NCBI GenBank assembly: GCA_910585525.1
Contig: CAJUFR010000060.1
Location: forward strand, 1-12,906
Source of the DNA: an uncultured Angelakisella sp.
Lineage (GTDB): Bacteria > Bacillota > Clostridia > Oscillospirales > Ruminococcaceae
DNA: 12,906 nt
Direction of reading: 5' to 3'
Notes under the pieces: model-generated
What the model was told of the DNA's origin: nothing
Seen by the model: only the letters and a program-made list of their open reading frames with translations
Database searches by the model: none
Program-made: the position numbers and the translations under genes
In this document: positions 1-6,428 of the stretch, piece by piece
How the letters are laid out: every line of letters begins with the position of its first letter
How positions within the stretch are numbered: the first letter of the stretch is position 1

Positions 1-1702
1 CGGTGAAGCCGATGATGGCGTTCATGGGGGTGCGGATGTCGTGGGACATGTTGGAAAGGAAGGTGCTCTTGGCCTTGTTGGCCCGGTTGGCCTGGGAGAG
101 GGCGTCCTCCAGCACCGCCTTCTTCTCCCGCTCATCCCGGGTCTCCTCGTCGATGCTGCGGAAGCCCAGCACGATCCCCCGGGCCTGGTCCCAGGCGCCG
201 GCCCGCACCGTTTTCATCTGGAAGTACCGCACCTTGCCGCAGCAGGTGGTGCGGTAGTTGACGTAGGTCATCACCTTGGCGGAGAGTTCCTCCGCCAGCT
301 TTTCCCGGCTGGCGGCCTGGCGCAGCGGCTCCTGGTCATCGGGGTAGACCCCTGTCTGGATATACTCCTCGATGCAGTCCTCCAGCAGCAGGTTGCCGCT
401 GAAGATGGGCTCCAGCAGGCCCTTGTCGCACTGGCCCACCCGCAGGGCCCGGCCCTCGCCGGTGTCCAGGTCGAAGTAGCAGACCACATTATATTCCACG
501 CCCAGGGCGTGGATCAGTTCCATCTGGCGGCGCTCCTGCTCCTCCCGCTCCTGCTCCTCCCGGCGCTTTTGGGCGGTGCAGTCCAGCAGCAGGCGCTGGC
601 AGTACAGTTCCCCTTCCTCCTCCACCAGCTTGAAGCTGCCCATGATGTACAGCAGATCCCCGTCCGGCCGCCGGACACGGTACTCCACGTTGACGGTGTC
701 TCCCACTTCTTTCAGCGACTGGATGCAGTCCCGCAGCTTCTCCTGGTCCTCCTCCAGCACCGATTGGGCGATCATGTGGAACCCGTCCCCCACCAGTTCC
801 TCCTGGCTCTCGTACCCCAGGATCTGGAGGGCGGCCTGGTTGACGCTGATGATCCGGGAGCCGTCCAGGGAATGGCAGATGATGCCGCAGTCCATGGCGG
901 TGAAGATGGCCTCCAGGGTCTGGGTCTTGCGCACCAGTTCCTGGGCGTAGGCACGCTCCAGGGTGACGTCGATGGCCACCCCCACCGTCCCCATGACGCC
1001 GCCATCCATGTCATAGAGGGGGGATTTGTAGGTGGTCAGTGTCTTTTCCTCGTTGCCGGTCTGGATATGCTCCTCCGAGATGCAGGTCTCCCGGCGCTCC
1101 ATCACAATGCGCTCCGATTCGATGCAGGCGGGGTCGTCCTGCTCCACGTCCCATATGTAGGCGTGCCCCTGTCCCTGGACCTGGGCCTTGGTCTTGCCCA
1201 CCGTCTGGCAGAAGCTGTCGTTGACCTTTTCGTGGATGCCGTCCTTGGTTTTGAACCAGATGAGGTTGGGGGAGCCGTTGATGGCCGCCTCCAGGTACTG
1301 GCTGGTCTGCCAGGCGTCCTTGGCGGCCTTCCACCCCTGGAGCCAGCGGCCCAGGCGGAAGCCCCACTCGGTATCGGACATGGGCAGGCCCCAGATATCG
1401 GTGACCCGGGCCAGGATGGCGGACAGTTCCTCCGGCAGGGCAGCGGCCTGGTCCCGGTCCCCCAGCAGGATCAGCTGGGCCCCCGCCCCCCGCCACCGTG
1501 CCAGCAGTTCCGCTGTGGCGGCGGCGTTGGTGCCCCGCAGGTCGGCAAAGATCACATCGGCCCGGGTGGCAAGTTCCTCCTCCGGCCGGTCACTTTCCAA
1601 AAACTCATAGGTGAAGCCCTCCAGGAGCGGCAGCTTTTTGACCTTCTCGAACAGCTGGCGCTGGCGGCCCATCAGATAGAATCGTGTGTGACAATGATAC
1701 AT
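1..1702 (-). CDS. Multi-PAS sensor histidine kinase, N-terminal part (3' end beyond window)
   Basis: Sensor kinase likely to signal by autophosphorylation on histidine; 567 residues are visible and the gene runs off the window at base 1. The ATG at 1702-1700 is preceded by AAGGAG six bases upstream. Visible order: residues 1-125, a region with a receiver-like look (DVIFADLRG near 49-57) but no sure assignment; 137-252, PAS domain (SPNLIWFKTKDG near 144); 260-378, second PAS (GIICHSLDGSRIISVNQAA near 273-291); about 395-518, a third PAS-like segment; 518-548, helical linker; then the HisKA H-box NMSHDIRTPMNAIIGFT at 551-567, with phospho-acceptor His554. No membrane segment is seen, so it is probably cytoplasmic. 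The ATP-binding domain, and any receiver or HPt domain, would lie outside the window. The ligand is unknown. It is divergent from yceD and has its own promoter. The family call is firm; the function is not known. Confidence 0.92.
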   Translation of the reverse strand, partial: MYHCHTRFYLMGRQRQLFEKVKKLPLLEGFTYEFLESDRPEEELATRADVIFADLRGTNAAATAELLARWRGAGAQLILLGDRDQAAALPEELSAILARVTDIWGLPMSDTEWGFRLGRWLQGWKAAKDAWQTSQYLEAAINGSPNLIWFKTKDGIHEKVNDSFCQTVGKTKAQVQGQGHAYIWDVEQDDPACIESERIVMERRETCISEEHIQTGNEEKTLTTYKSPLYDMDGGVMGTVGVAIDVTLERAYAQELVRKTQTLEAIFTAMDCGIICHSLDGSRIISVNQAALQILGYESQEELVGDGFHMIAQSVLEEDQEKLRDCIQSLKEVGDTVNVEYRVRRPDGDLLYIMGSFKLVEEEGELYCQRLLLDCTAQKRREEQEREEQERRQMELIHALGVEYNVVCYFDLDTGEGRALRVGQCDKGLLEPIFSGNLLLEDCIEEYIQTGVYPDDQEPLRQAASREKLAEELSAKVMTYVNYRTTCCGKVRYFQMKTVRAGAWDQARGIVLGFRSIDEETRDEREKKAVLEDALSQANRANKAKSTFLSNMSHDIRTPMNAIIGFT

Positions 1703-1786
1703 AAGCGTCTCCTTCGGTCCGGGACATCCCAAAATAGAAAGCAGCCTTAATGAAATTCCCTAGTTATCAGGGGTCATACCTTATTT

Positions 1787-1815
1787 ATTTTACCAACTTC
1801 ACAAATCCCTGTCAA
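1787..1815 (-). promoter_or_regulatory. Sigma-A-type promoter for the histidine kinase gene
   Basis: On the minus strand, TTGACA (1815-1810) is followed after exactly 17 bases by TAAAAT (1792-1787). This is a near-consensus housekeeping promoter. Transcription would begin near 1780 and leave a leader of roughly 75 bases before the kinase ATG at 1702. The -35 box lies 16 bases from that of the opposing yceD promoter. Confidence 0.75.
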
Positions 1816-1831
1816 TATTGAAGCTACCGCC

Positions 1832-1860
1832 TTGACAAAGGCTTTCGCGAACATTATAAT
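1832..1860 (+). promoter_or_regulatory. Consensus sigma-A promoter for yceD-rpmF
   Basis: TTGACA (1832-1837), a 17-base spacer and TATAAT (1855-1860) make a perfect-consensus housekeeping promoter, as expected for a ribosomal protein operon. The start point would be near 1867, giving a leader of about 95 bases. Within the leader, CTGCC (1903-1907) can pair with GGCAG (1929-1933, or 1920-1924), but I recognise no known riboswitch or L32-binding motif. Confidence 0.85.
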
Positions 1861-1961
1861 AATCTGCGTGACACTGTGGGGAGGGTGGGCGTTCTGTCCC
1901 GTCTGCCCCGTGGTGTAGCGGCAGCGGCGGCAGGACCGCTTTGGACGCGAGAGGAGCAGGG

Positions 1962-2459
1962 ATGAGATTCGATCTGAACAAGCTGCTGGACGGCGCGGGG
2001 TTTTCCGATGTGGTAACGGATGATGTGGACCTGAGCCAGTACAGCGCCGGCGGAGAACGCCCCCTCCGGGACCCCGTCCATATCACTGCCCAGGCCAAGA
2101 ACCGGGTGGGAGTGGTTTCACTCGACTGCACCTACCGGTACACCCTGGCGCTGCGGTGTGACCGCTGCCTGGCCCCTGTTCTCAGGGAGGTGACCCTGAC
2201 GGTCCCCCACACGGTGGTGCGTTCCCTCCAGAATTCGGAGGAGGACGACGAGTACCTGGTGGCCCCGGACGGCTTCGTGGAGCTCGGCGAGCTCGCTACC
2301 AACGATGTCATCCCGGAACTGCCCACCCGTACCCTCTGCCGGGAGGATTGCAAGGGGCTGTGTCCCGTCTGCGGCTGTGACCGCAACACCATCCGGTGCG
2401 AATGCCAGGAGAAGCAGACCGACCCGCGCCTGGCCGCCCTGGACAAGTTCTTTGAATAA
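1962..2459 (+). CDS. yceD: YceD/DUF177 family metal-binding protein
   Basis: This is a 165-residue DUF177 protein, the family almost always found directly upstream of rpmF. E. coli and plant members are linked to 23S rRNA accumulation or processing; the biochemical activity is unsettled. The start is the ATG at 1962 with GAGGAG five bases upstream, opening MRFDLNKLLDGAG; an upstream in-frame TTG at 1941 lacks this spacing and is less likely. Cysteines are grouped as C66-x2-C69 and then C126, C130, C134, C137, C139, C146 and C148, including the family motif GLCPVCG (132-138), which suggests a bound metal such as zinc. The acidic stretch EEDDE (93-97) separates the two cysteine groups. It is driven by the consensus promoter at 1832-1860 and is co-transcribed with rpmF. 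Confidence 0.92.
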   Translation: MRFDLNKLLDGAGFSDVVTDDVDLSQYSAGGERPLRDPVHITAQAKNRVGVVSLDCTYRYTLALRCDRCLAPVLREVTLTVPHTVVRSLQNSEEDDEYLVAPDGFVELGELATNDVIPELPTRTLCREDCKGLCPVCGCDRNTIRCECQEKQTDPRLAALDKFFE

Positions 2460-2460
2460 C

Positions 2461-2476
2461 GGGGCCCTCCGGCCCC
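2461..2476 (+). other. Small GC-rich hairpin between yceD and rpmF
   Basis: GGGGCC, loop CTCC, GGCCCC: a six-base-pair perfect stem starting one base after the yceD stop and ending 11 bases before the rpmF ribosome binding site. There is no T-run after it, so it is not a terminator. It could act in mRNA processing or stability between the two genes; this is inference. Confidence 0.5.
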
Positions 2477-2504
2477 ATCCATCCCAGAAAAGGAGGTGCT
2501 GAAC

Positions 2505-2687
2505 ATGGCAGTACCCAAGAGAAAAAGTTCCCAGGCACGCAAGAACAAGCGGCGTTCCAACGTTTGGAAGCTGGCCGCCCCCGGCTTCTGCAAATGCCCC
2601 CAGTGCGGCGAGTTGAAGCTCCCCCACCAGGTGTGCGGCAGCTGCGGCTACTACAAGGGCCGGGAAGTCGTCAAGATGGCTGACTGA
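2505..2687 (+). CDS. rpmF: 50S ribosomal protein L32
   Basis: Component of the large ribosomal subunit. The 60-residue product has the typical L32 opening MAVPKRKSSQARKNKRRSN and a zinc-ribbon formed by C31-x2-C34 and C44-x2-C47, so this is the zinc-binding (C+) form. The ATG at 2505 follows AAAAGGAGG with good spacing; an in-frame GTG at 2496 overlaps that binding site and is rejected. It is the second gene of the yceD-rpmF operon and ends in TGA, which shows that TGA is used as a stop in this genome. In many bacteria plsX and fab genes follow rpmF; here a terminator follows instead, so the usual link to fatty-acid synthesis is absent at this site. Confidence 0.98.
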   Translation: MAVPKRKSSQARKNKRRSNVWKLAAPGFCKCPQCGELKLPHQVCGSCGYYKGREVVKMAD

Positions 2688-2697
2688 TGACAAGATG

Positions 2698-2727
2698 AAA
2701 GGGAGGGGGAGTTTCCCCCTCCTTTTT
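2698..2727 (+). terminator. Rho-independent terminator after rpmF
   Basis: The stem AAAGGGAGGGGGA (2698-2710), loop GTT, and TCCCCCTCCTTTT (2714-2726) pair over 13 bases with one G-T pair, and the 3' arm runs into a T5 tract. It lies 11 bases after the rpmF stop and closes the yceD-rpmF unit. Confidence 0.9.
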
Positions 2728-2753
2728 CCATCGAGGAAAGGATCGGTTACAGA

Positions 2754-3209
2754 ATGGCAAAGCAGACGGAGGACGGGATCCCCTTTGGACCCTGCGCTTT
2801 CAACGCGCTGAAGTTTTCGGTGCTGGGCCGGGACCGGAAAAACTTCCCCGACGGGGTCTTTGACAAAAAACTCCATGACTACCTGAAAAAGCATCTGCCC
2901 CGGGTCCACTATCTGTACTGCAACTACGACGGGGACCGCCGCTGAATCCAGGTGGAGGGGGTGGACGAGGCCCGGGAGGGGCTGGGCATCGCCGGGGTGA
3001 TGATCTACGACGAACTGGCGCAGCACCATTGGCTCTACCAAAACCCCAGGTATCAGGGGGATGACAGCGACGTGGAGGCCGGCGGCGGCTGGATCCCCAA
3101 ATGGGGGGTCTGCGACGACCCAGCGGTGCTGCTCGTCATCGTGGAGACCTTCCTCACCACCGGCAAAGCCTATGAGGGCTGCGTTTGGGTGGAAGCAGAG
3201 GGGAACTAA
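2754..3209 (+). pseudogene. Unrecognised small gene split by an in-frame TGA
   Basis: Function not recognised. ATG at 2754 with AGGAAAGGA about 11 bases upstream opens a frame of 63 codons (MAKQTEDGIPFGPCAFNALK...) that stops at TGA 2943-2945. The same frame then stays open for 87 more codons to TAA at 3207-3209 (VEGVDEAREGLGIAGVMIYD...), with the same codon preference as the neighbours. Read through, it would be a 151-residue soluble, slightly acidic protein with no signal peptide or membrane segment. The second half has no convincing ribosome binding site for the in-frame GTG at 2952. The simplest reading is a recent nonsense change, for example TGG (Trp) to TGA, or a sequencing error. Selenocysteine cannot be fully excluded. 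No promoter is visible in the 26 bases after the rpmF terminator. Confidence 0.7.
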
Positions 3210-3232
3210 AATAAGGTAAGGAGGGCGGCGCC

Positions 3233-4537
3233 ATGTCGGTCGTCATCAAAGGGGTGGAGCCGGGGAGCCCGGCGGCGAAAAAGGGGGTCCTGCCCGGGGA
3301 CACCCTGGAGTCCATCAATAACAGCCCCATCCGGGACGTGCTGGATTACCGCTTTTATATGACCGACACCCGCTTGGCCCTTGCCCTCCGCCGGGGGGAC
3401 GCCCCCTTTACCGTGACGGTGCGGAAAGGGGAGTACGACGACCTGGGGCTGGAGTTCGAGACCTACCTGATGGACCGGCAGCACACCTGCCGCAACAAGT
3501 GTATCTTCTGCTTCATCGACCAGCTGCCAAAGGGGCTGCGGGATTCCCTCTACGTCAAGGACGACGACAGCCGGATGTCCTTCCTCTTCGGCAGCTATGT
3601 CACCCTCACCAACCTTACCGAGGAGGACATCCGCCGCATCATCAAAATGCGGCTTTCCCCCATCAATATCTCGGTGCACGCCACCGACCCGGCGCTGCGG
3701 GTGGAGATGCTGAAAAACCCCAGGGCCGCCGAGACCCTCCGGTACATCCCCATGCTGGTGGAGGGGGGCATCCGGGTGAATGCCCAGCTGGTGCTCTGCC
3801 CCGGCGTCAACGACGGGGAGGCGCTGAAAAAGAGCCTTTCCGACCTGGCGGCCTACTGGCCCGGCCTGGGGAGCATCGCCCTGGTGCCGGTGGGGCTCAC
3901 CGGCCACCGGGAGGGGCTCTACCCTCTGCGGCCCTACACCAGGGAGGAGGCCCGGGAGGTGCTGGCCATCGCCCGGGCGTTCCAGGAGGAGATGCTGGAG
4001 CGACACGGCAGCCGCGTCGCCTTCCCCGCCGATGAATTTTTCCTGCTGGCGGGATGCCCCATCCCCCGGGCGGAATACTATGAGGAGTTCGACCAGCTGG
4101 AGGACGGGGTGGGGCTGTGGGCGCTGCTGCGCCAGGAGTTTTTGGACGCCCTGGAGCAGGAGGAGAGCCGCCCGATGAAAAGGAGGGTCTCCATCGCCAC
4201 CGGCACCGCCGCCGCCCCTTTGCTGTCCCAGCTGGCGGCGCTGGCCCAGGAGAAGTTCCCCGGCCTGACGGTGGCGGTCCACCCCATCCCCAACCGCCTC
4301 TTCGGCGGGGCGGTGAATGTGGCGGGGCTGCTCTGCGGCAGGGACATGGCGGCGGGCCTTGCCGGGAAGGAACTGGGGGAGGAACTGCTGATCCCCTCGG
4401 TGACCCTCCGCCACGAGACCGACCGCTTCCTGGACGACACCACCGTTCCCTGGCTCCGGGAGCGGACCGGTGTCCCGGTGCGCCCGGTGGACAACGACGG
4501 GGGGCAGCTGCTGGACGCCATCCGGGGCATCCCTTGA
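3233..4537 (+). CDS. DUF512 family protein with PDZ and radical-SAM-type cysteine motif
   Basis: A 434-residue protein of the DUF512 family; its reaction is not known. ATG at 3233 follows AAGGAGG (3219-3225) with good spacing. Residues 1-60 form a PDZ-like domain (GSPAAKKGVLPGDTLESINN at 11-30). Next comes a cysteine cluster C86-x3-C90-x2-C93 in CRNKCIFCFIDQLP, the signature for a radical-SAM [4Fe-4S] cluster, then a partial barrel with conserved NISVHATDP (about 143-151) and a C-terminal DUF512 domain ending in NDGGQLL. The length is normal for the family. The gene lies 23 bases upstream of der, an arrangement often seen in Clostridia, which hints at a role in ribosome or RNA maturation; that role is inferred from neighbourhood only. 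The family call is confident. Confidence 0.93.
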   Translation: MSVVIKGVEPGSPAAKKGVLPGDTLESINNSPIRDVLDYRFYMTDTRLALALRRGDAPFTVTVRKGEYDDLGLEFETYLMDRQHTCRNKCIFCFIDQLPKGLRDSLYVKDDDSRMSFLFGSYVTLTNLTEEDIRRIIKMRLSPINISVHATDPALRVEMLKNPRAAETLRYIPMLVEGGIRVNAQLVLCPGVNDGEALKKSLSDLAAYWPGLGSIALVPVGLTGHREGLYPLRPYTREEAREVLAIARAFQEEMLERHGSRVAFPADEFFLLAGCPIPRAEYYEEFDQLEDGVGLWALLRQEFLDALEQEESRPMKRRVSIATGTAAAPLLSQLAALAQEKFPGLTVAVHPIPNRLFGGAVNVAGLLCGRDMAAGLAGKELGEELLIPSVTLRHETDRFLDDTTVPWLRERTGVPVRPVDNDGGQLLDAIRGIP

Positions 4538-4560
4538 GGAAAAAGGAGGTAAAACGAAAG

Positions 4561-5892
4561 ATGTCAAAACCTCTCATCGCCGTGGTGGGGCGGCCCAACG
4601 TGGGCAAATCCACCCTGTTCAATAAACTCATCGGCCAGCGCCTCTCCATCGTGGAGGACACCCCCGGCGTGACCCGGGACCGCATCTACGCCCAGGGGGA
4701 GTGGCTGAACCGGGAGTTCATGCTGGTGGACACCGGGGGCATCGAGCCCAAGACCGACGACATGCTGCTGAAGAAGATGCGCAGCCAGGCCCAGATCGCC
4801 ATCGATTCGGCGGACGTGATCGTGCTGGTCACCGACCTTACCGCCGGGGTCACCGCCAACGACAACGACGTGGCCGCCCTGCTGCGGAAAAGCGGCAAGC
4901 CGGTGGTGCTCTGCGTCAACAAGTGCGACCGGGTGGGGGCCCCGCCCCCGGAACTGTACGAGTTCTACAACCTGGGGCTGGGGGACCCCATCCCCGTTTC
5001 CTCGGTCCACGGCCACGGCACCGGGGAACTGCTGGACGCCTGCTTTGACCTTATCGACTGGGAGGCGGTGGAGGAGGAGCCGGACGACGCCATCAAGGTG
5101 GCGGTCATCGGCAAGCCCAACGTGGGCAAGTCCTCCCTTGTCAACTACATCGCCGGGGAGGAGCGGGTCATCGTGGCGGATATGGCCGGGACCACCCGGG
5201 ACAGCACCGACACCCCGGTGGAGAACCGGCACGGGAAGTTCATCTTCATCGACACGGCGGGCATCCGCCGCAAGTCCCGGGTGGAGGAGGCCATCGAGCG
5301 GTACAGCGTCCTCCGGGCCTATATGGCGGTGGACCGGTGCGACGTGGCGGTGATCCTCATCGACGCCACCGAGGGCTTCACCGAGCAGGACAGCAAGATC
5401 GCCGGCTACGCCCACGAGCAGGGGAAGGGGTGCATCATCGCCGTCAACAAGTGGGACGCCGTGGAGGACAAGACCGGCTCCACCATGGACGAGATGCGGA
5501 AAAAGCTGGAGACAGATTTCTCCTTCATGTCCTATGCCCCCTTCCTGTTCATCTCGGCCAAGACGGGGCAGCGGGTGGACAAGCTGTTCGGGCTCATCAC
5601 CCAGGTGGCGGAAAAGAACGCCATGCGCATCCCCACCGGACGGCTCAACGACCTGCTGGCCTACGCCACCGCCCGGGTGCAGCCCCCCTCGGACAAGGGG
5701 AAGCGGCTGAAGATCTACTACATCACCCAGGCCTCCACCAAGCCCCCCACCTTTGTCTGCTTCTGCAACAGGGCGGAGCTGTTCCACTTCTCCTACCTGC
5801 GGTACCTGGAGAACCAGATCCGGGAGCAGTTCGAGATGACCGGAACCCCCATCCGCATGGTGGTGCGGGAGCGGGGCGGGGATACCAAGTAA
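4561..5892 (+). CDS. der: Ribosome-assembly GTPase Der (EngA)
   Basis: Essential double-GTPase that works in maturation of the 50S subunit. It is 443 residues long, as expected. The start is ATG 4561, preceded by AAAAAGGAGG; the frame is open further upstream, but that stretch overlaps the DUF512 gene and is not Der. GTPase 1: P-loop GRPNVGKS (10-17), DTGG (57-60), NKCD (120-123). GTPase 2: GKPNVGKS (184-191), DTAG (231-234), NKWD (296-299). The C-terminal KH-like domain spans about 355-443. All nucleotide-binding motifs are intact. It is co-directional with the DUF512 gene and with the GtrA-family gene 25 bases downstream, so the three probably form one operon. Confidence 0.98.
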   Translation: MSKPLIAVVGRPNVGKSTLFNKLIGQRLSIVEDTPGVTRDRIYAQGEWLNREFMLVDTGGIEPKTDDMLLKKMRSQAQIAIDSADVIVLVTDLTAGVTANDNDVAALLRKSGKPVVLCVNKCDRVGAPPPELYEFYNLGLGDPIPVSSVHGHGTGELLDACFDLIDWEAVEEEPDDAIKVAVIGKPNVGKSSLVNYIAGEERVIVADMAGTTRDSTDTPVENRHGKFIFIDTAGIRRKSRVEEAIERYSVLRAYMAVDRCDVAVILIDATEGFTEQDSKIAGYAHEQGKGCIIAVNKWDAVEDKTGSTMDEMRKKLETDFSFMSYAPFLFISAKTGQRVDKLFGLITQVAEKNAMRIPTGRLNDLLAYATARVQPPSDKGKRLKIYYITQASTKPPTFVCFCNRAELFHFSYLRYLENQIREQFEMTGTPIRMVVRERGGDTK

Positions 5893-5917
5893 CGCCCCTG
5901 GCGGAAAGGATAAACGG

Positions 5918-6313
5918 ATGGAAGAGAAGGGGACAGAACTGCGCAAGGCCGGGAAGTTCGCCGCCGTGGGGGCGGTGAACACCCTGGTGGACTTTTTGGT
6001 CTTTACCGTGCTGGCGCAGGCGCTCTCGGTGAATGTTTACCTGGCCCAGGTGGCGGGGTACAGCGCGGGGGTGCTGAACAGCTATGTCCTGAACCGCAGC
6101 TGGACGTTTCGGGCGCGGGGGCGGTTTTTCAGTCCCGCGCTGGTGAAGTTTTTGGTGCTCAGTGTTTGTATGCTGGGGCTTTCCACGGGGCTGCTGTATC
6201 TTTGCCACGGGGTGGCGGGGGTGCCGAAGCTGGCGGCGAAGGTGCTGGCCACCGGGGGGACCATGGTGGTGAGTTTTTTGGTGAATCGCTTTTGGGTGTT
6301 TGGGGAGGGATAG
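5918..6313 (+). CDS. GtrA family small membrane protein
   Basis: A 131-residue membrane protein with four likely transmembrane helices (about 12-33, 38-57, 74-96 and 102-125). It carries the GtrA family marks: a first-helix VGAVNTLVD (17-25), NSYVLNRSWTF (54-64) and a closing SFLVNRFWVF (119-128). GtrA proteins are thought to help move lipid-linked sugars (undecaprenyl-phosphate-glucose in the phage prototype) across the membrane for wall or envelope glycosylation. ATG 5918 has GGAAAGGAT upstream. It follows der by 25 bases and is probably co-transcribed with it. No glycosyltransferase lies beside it, so the substrate is unknown. Confidence 0.9.
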   Translation: MEEKGTELRKAGKFAAVGAVNTLVDFLVFTVLAQALSVNVYLAQVAGYSAGVLNSYVLNRSWTFRARGRFFSPALVKFLVLSVCMLGLSTGLLYLCHGVAGVPKLAAKVLATGGTMVVSFLVNRFWVFGEG

Positions 6314-6326
6314 GTCGCTTCCCGGC

Positions 6327-6353
6327 TTTGGTTTCCCAAAATCGGGCCGATAA
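6327..6353 (+). promoter_or_regulatory. Sigma-28 (FliA/SigD)-type promoter upstream of fliD
   Basis: GCCGATAA (6346-6353) is an exact match to the -10 element of flagellar sigma-28 promoters. At the classic 11-base spacing upstream lies TTTGGTTT (6327-6334), which matches five of eight bases of TAAAGTTT. The start would be near 6360, about 70 bases before fliD. The position in front of a late flagellar gene supports the call. Confidence 0.72.
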
Positions 6354-6379
6354 TACTAAATATAAGACTGATTTACCGG

Positions 6380-6396
6380 CCCCGCGCCTTGCGGGG
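6380..6396 (+). other. Hairpin in the fliD leader
   Basis: CCCCGC, loop GCCTT, GCGGGG forms a six-base-pair GC stem 15 bases before the fliD ribosome binding site. There is no T-tract after it. It may protect the 5' end of the fliD message, or be the weak end point of the der operon; neither can be decided from sequence. Confidence 0.5.
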
Positions 6397-6428
6397 ACTT
6401 CGCTGAACAAGAAAAGGAGGCGTTCGTT

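Noticed and set aside
41..1750. A 569-codon open frame on the plus strand opposite the histidine kinase.
   Set aside because: Its low-complexity Leu/Val/His-rich translation has no family features, while the opposite strand encodes clear PAS and HisKA motifs. It is a GC-rich antisense shadow.
1904..1977. tRNA-like stretch upstream of yceD: a D-arm-like TGGTGTAGCGGCAGC, a loop TTTGGAC that could hold anticodon TGG, and a T-arm-like GATTCGATC.
   Set aside because: There is no acceptor stem partner for GCCCCGT, the anticodon stem pairs at only about three of five positions, and the T-arm-like part is the yceD start (MRFDL). Treated as chance; a tRNAscan-SE or Infernal run would settle it.
2943..2982. 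Selenocysteine insertion at the TGA of the small interrupted gene.
   Set aside because: The candidate hairpin has only four base pairs, no nearby cysteine or redox motif is present, and a TGG-to-TGA change explains the data more simply. Noted as a check rather than claimed.
2946..3209. An independent second gene starting at GTG 2952 or ATG 3000.
   Set aside because: Neither start has a convincing ribosome binding site at proper spacing, and the frame continues exactly from the upstream part.
4117..4560. An N-terminal extension of der by 148 codons.
   Set aside because: The stretch overlaps the DUF512 gene in another frame and gives a Gly/Pro/Arg-rich sequence. Der homologues begin at the MSKPLIAVVG position, which has its own strong ribosome binding site.
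6380..6396. Terminator for the der-GtrA operon.
   Set aside because: The hairpin lacks a T-tract and lies downstream of the predicted fliD start point, so it belongs to the fliD leader.
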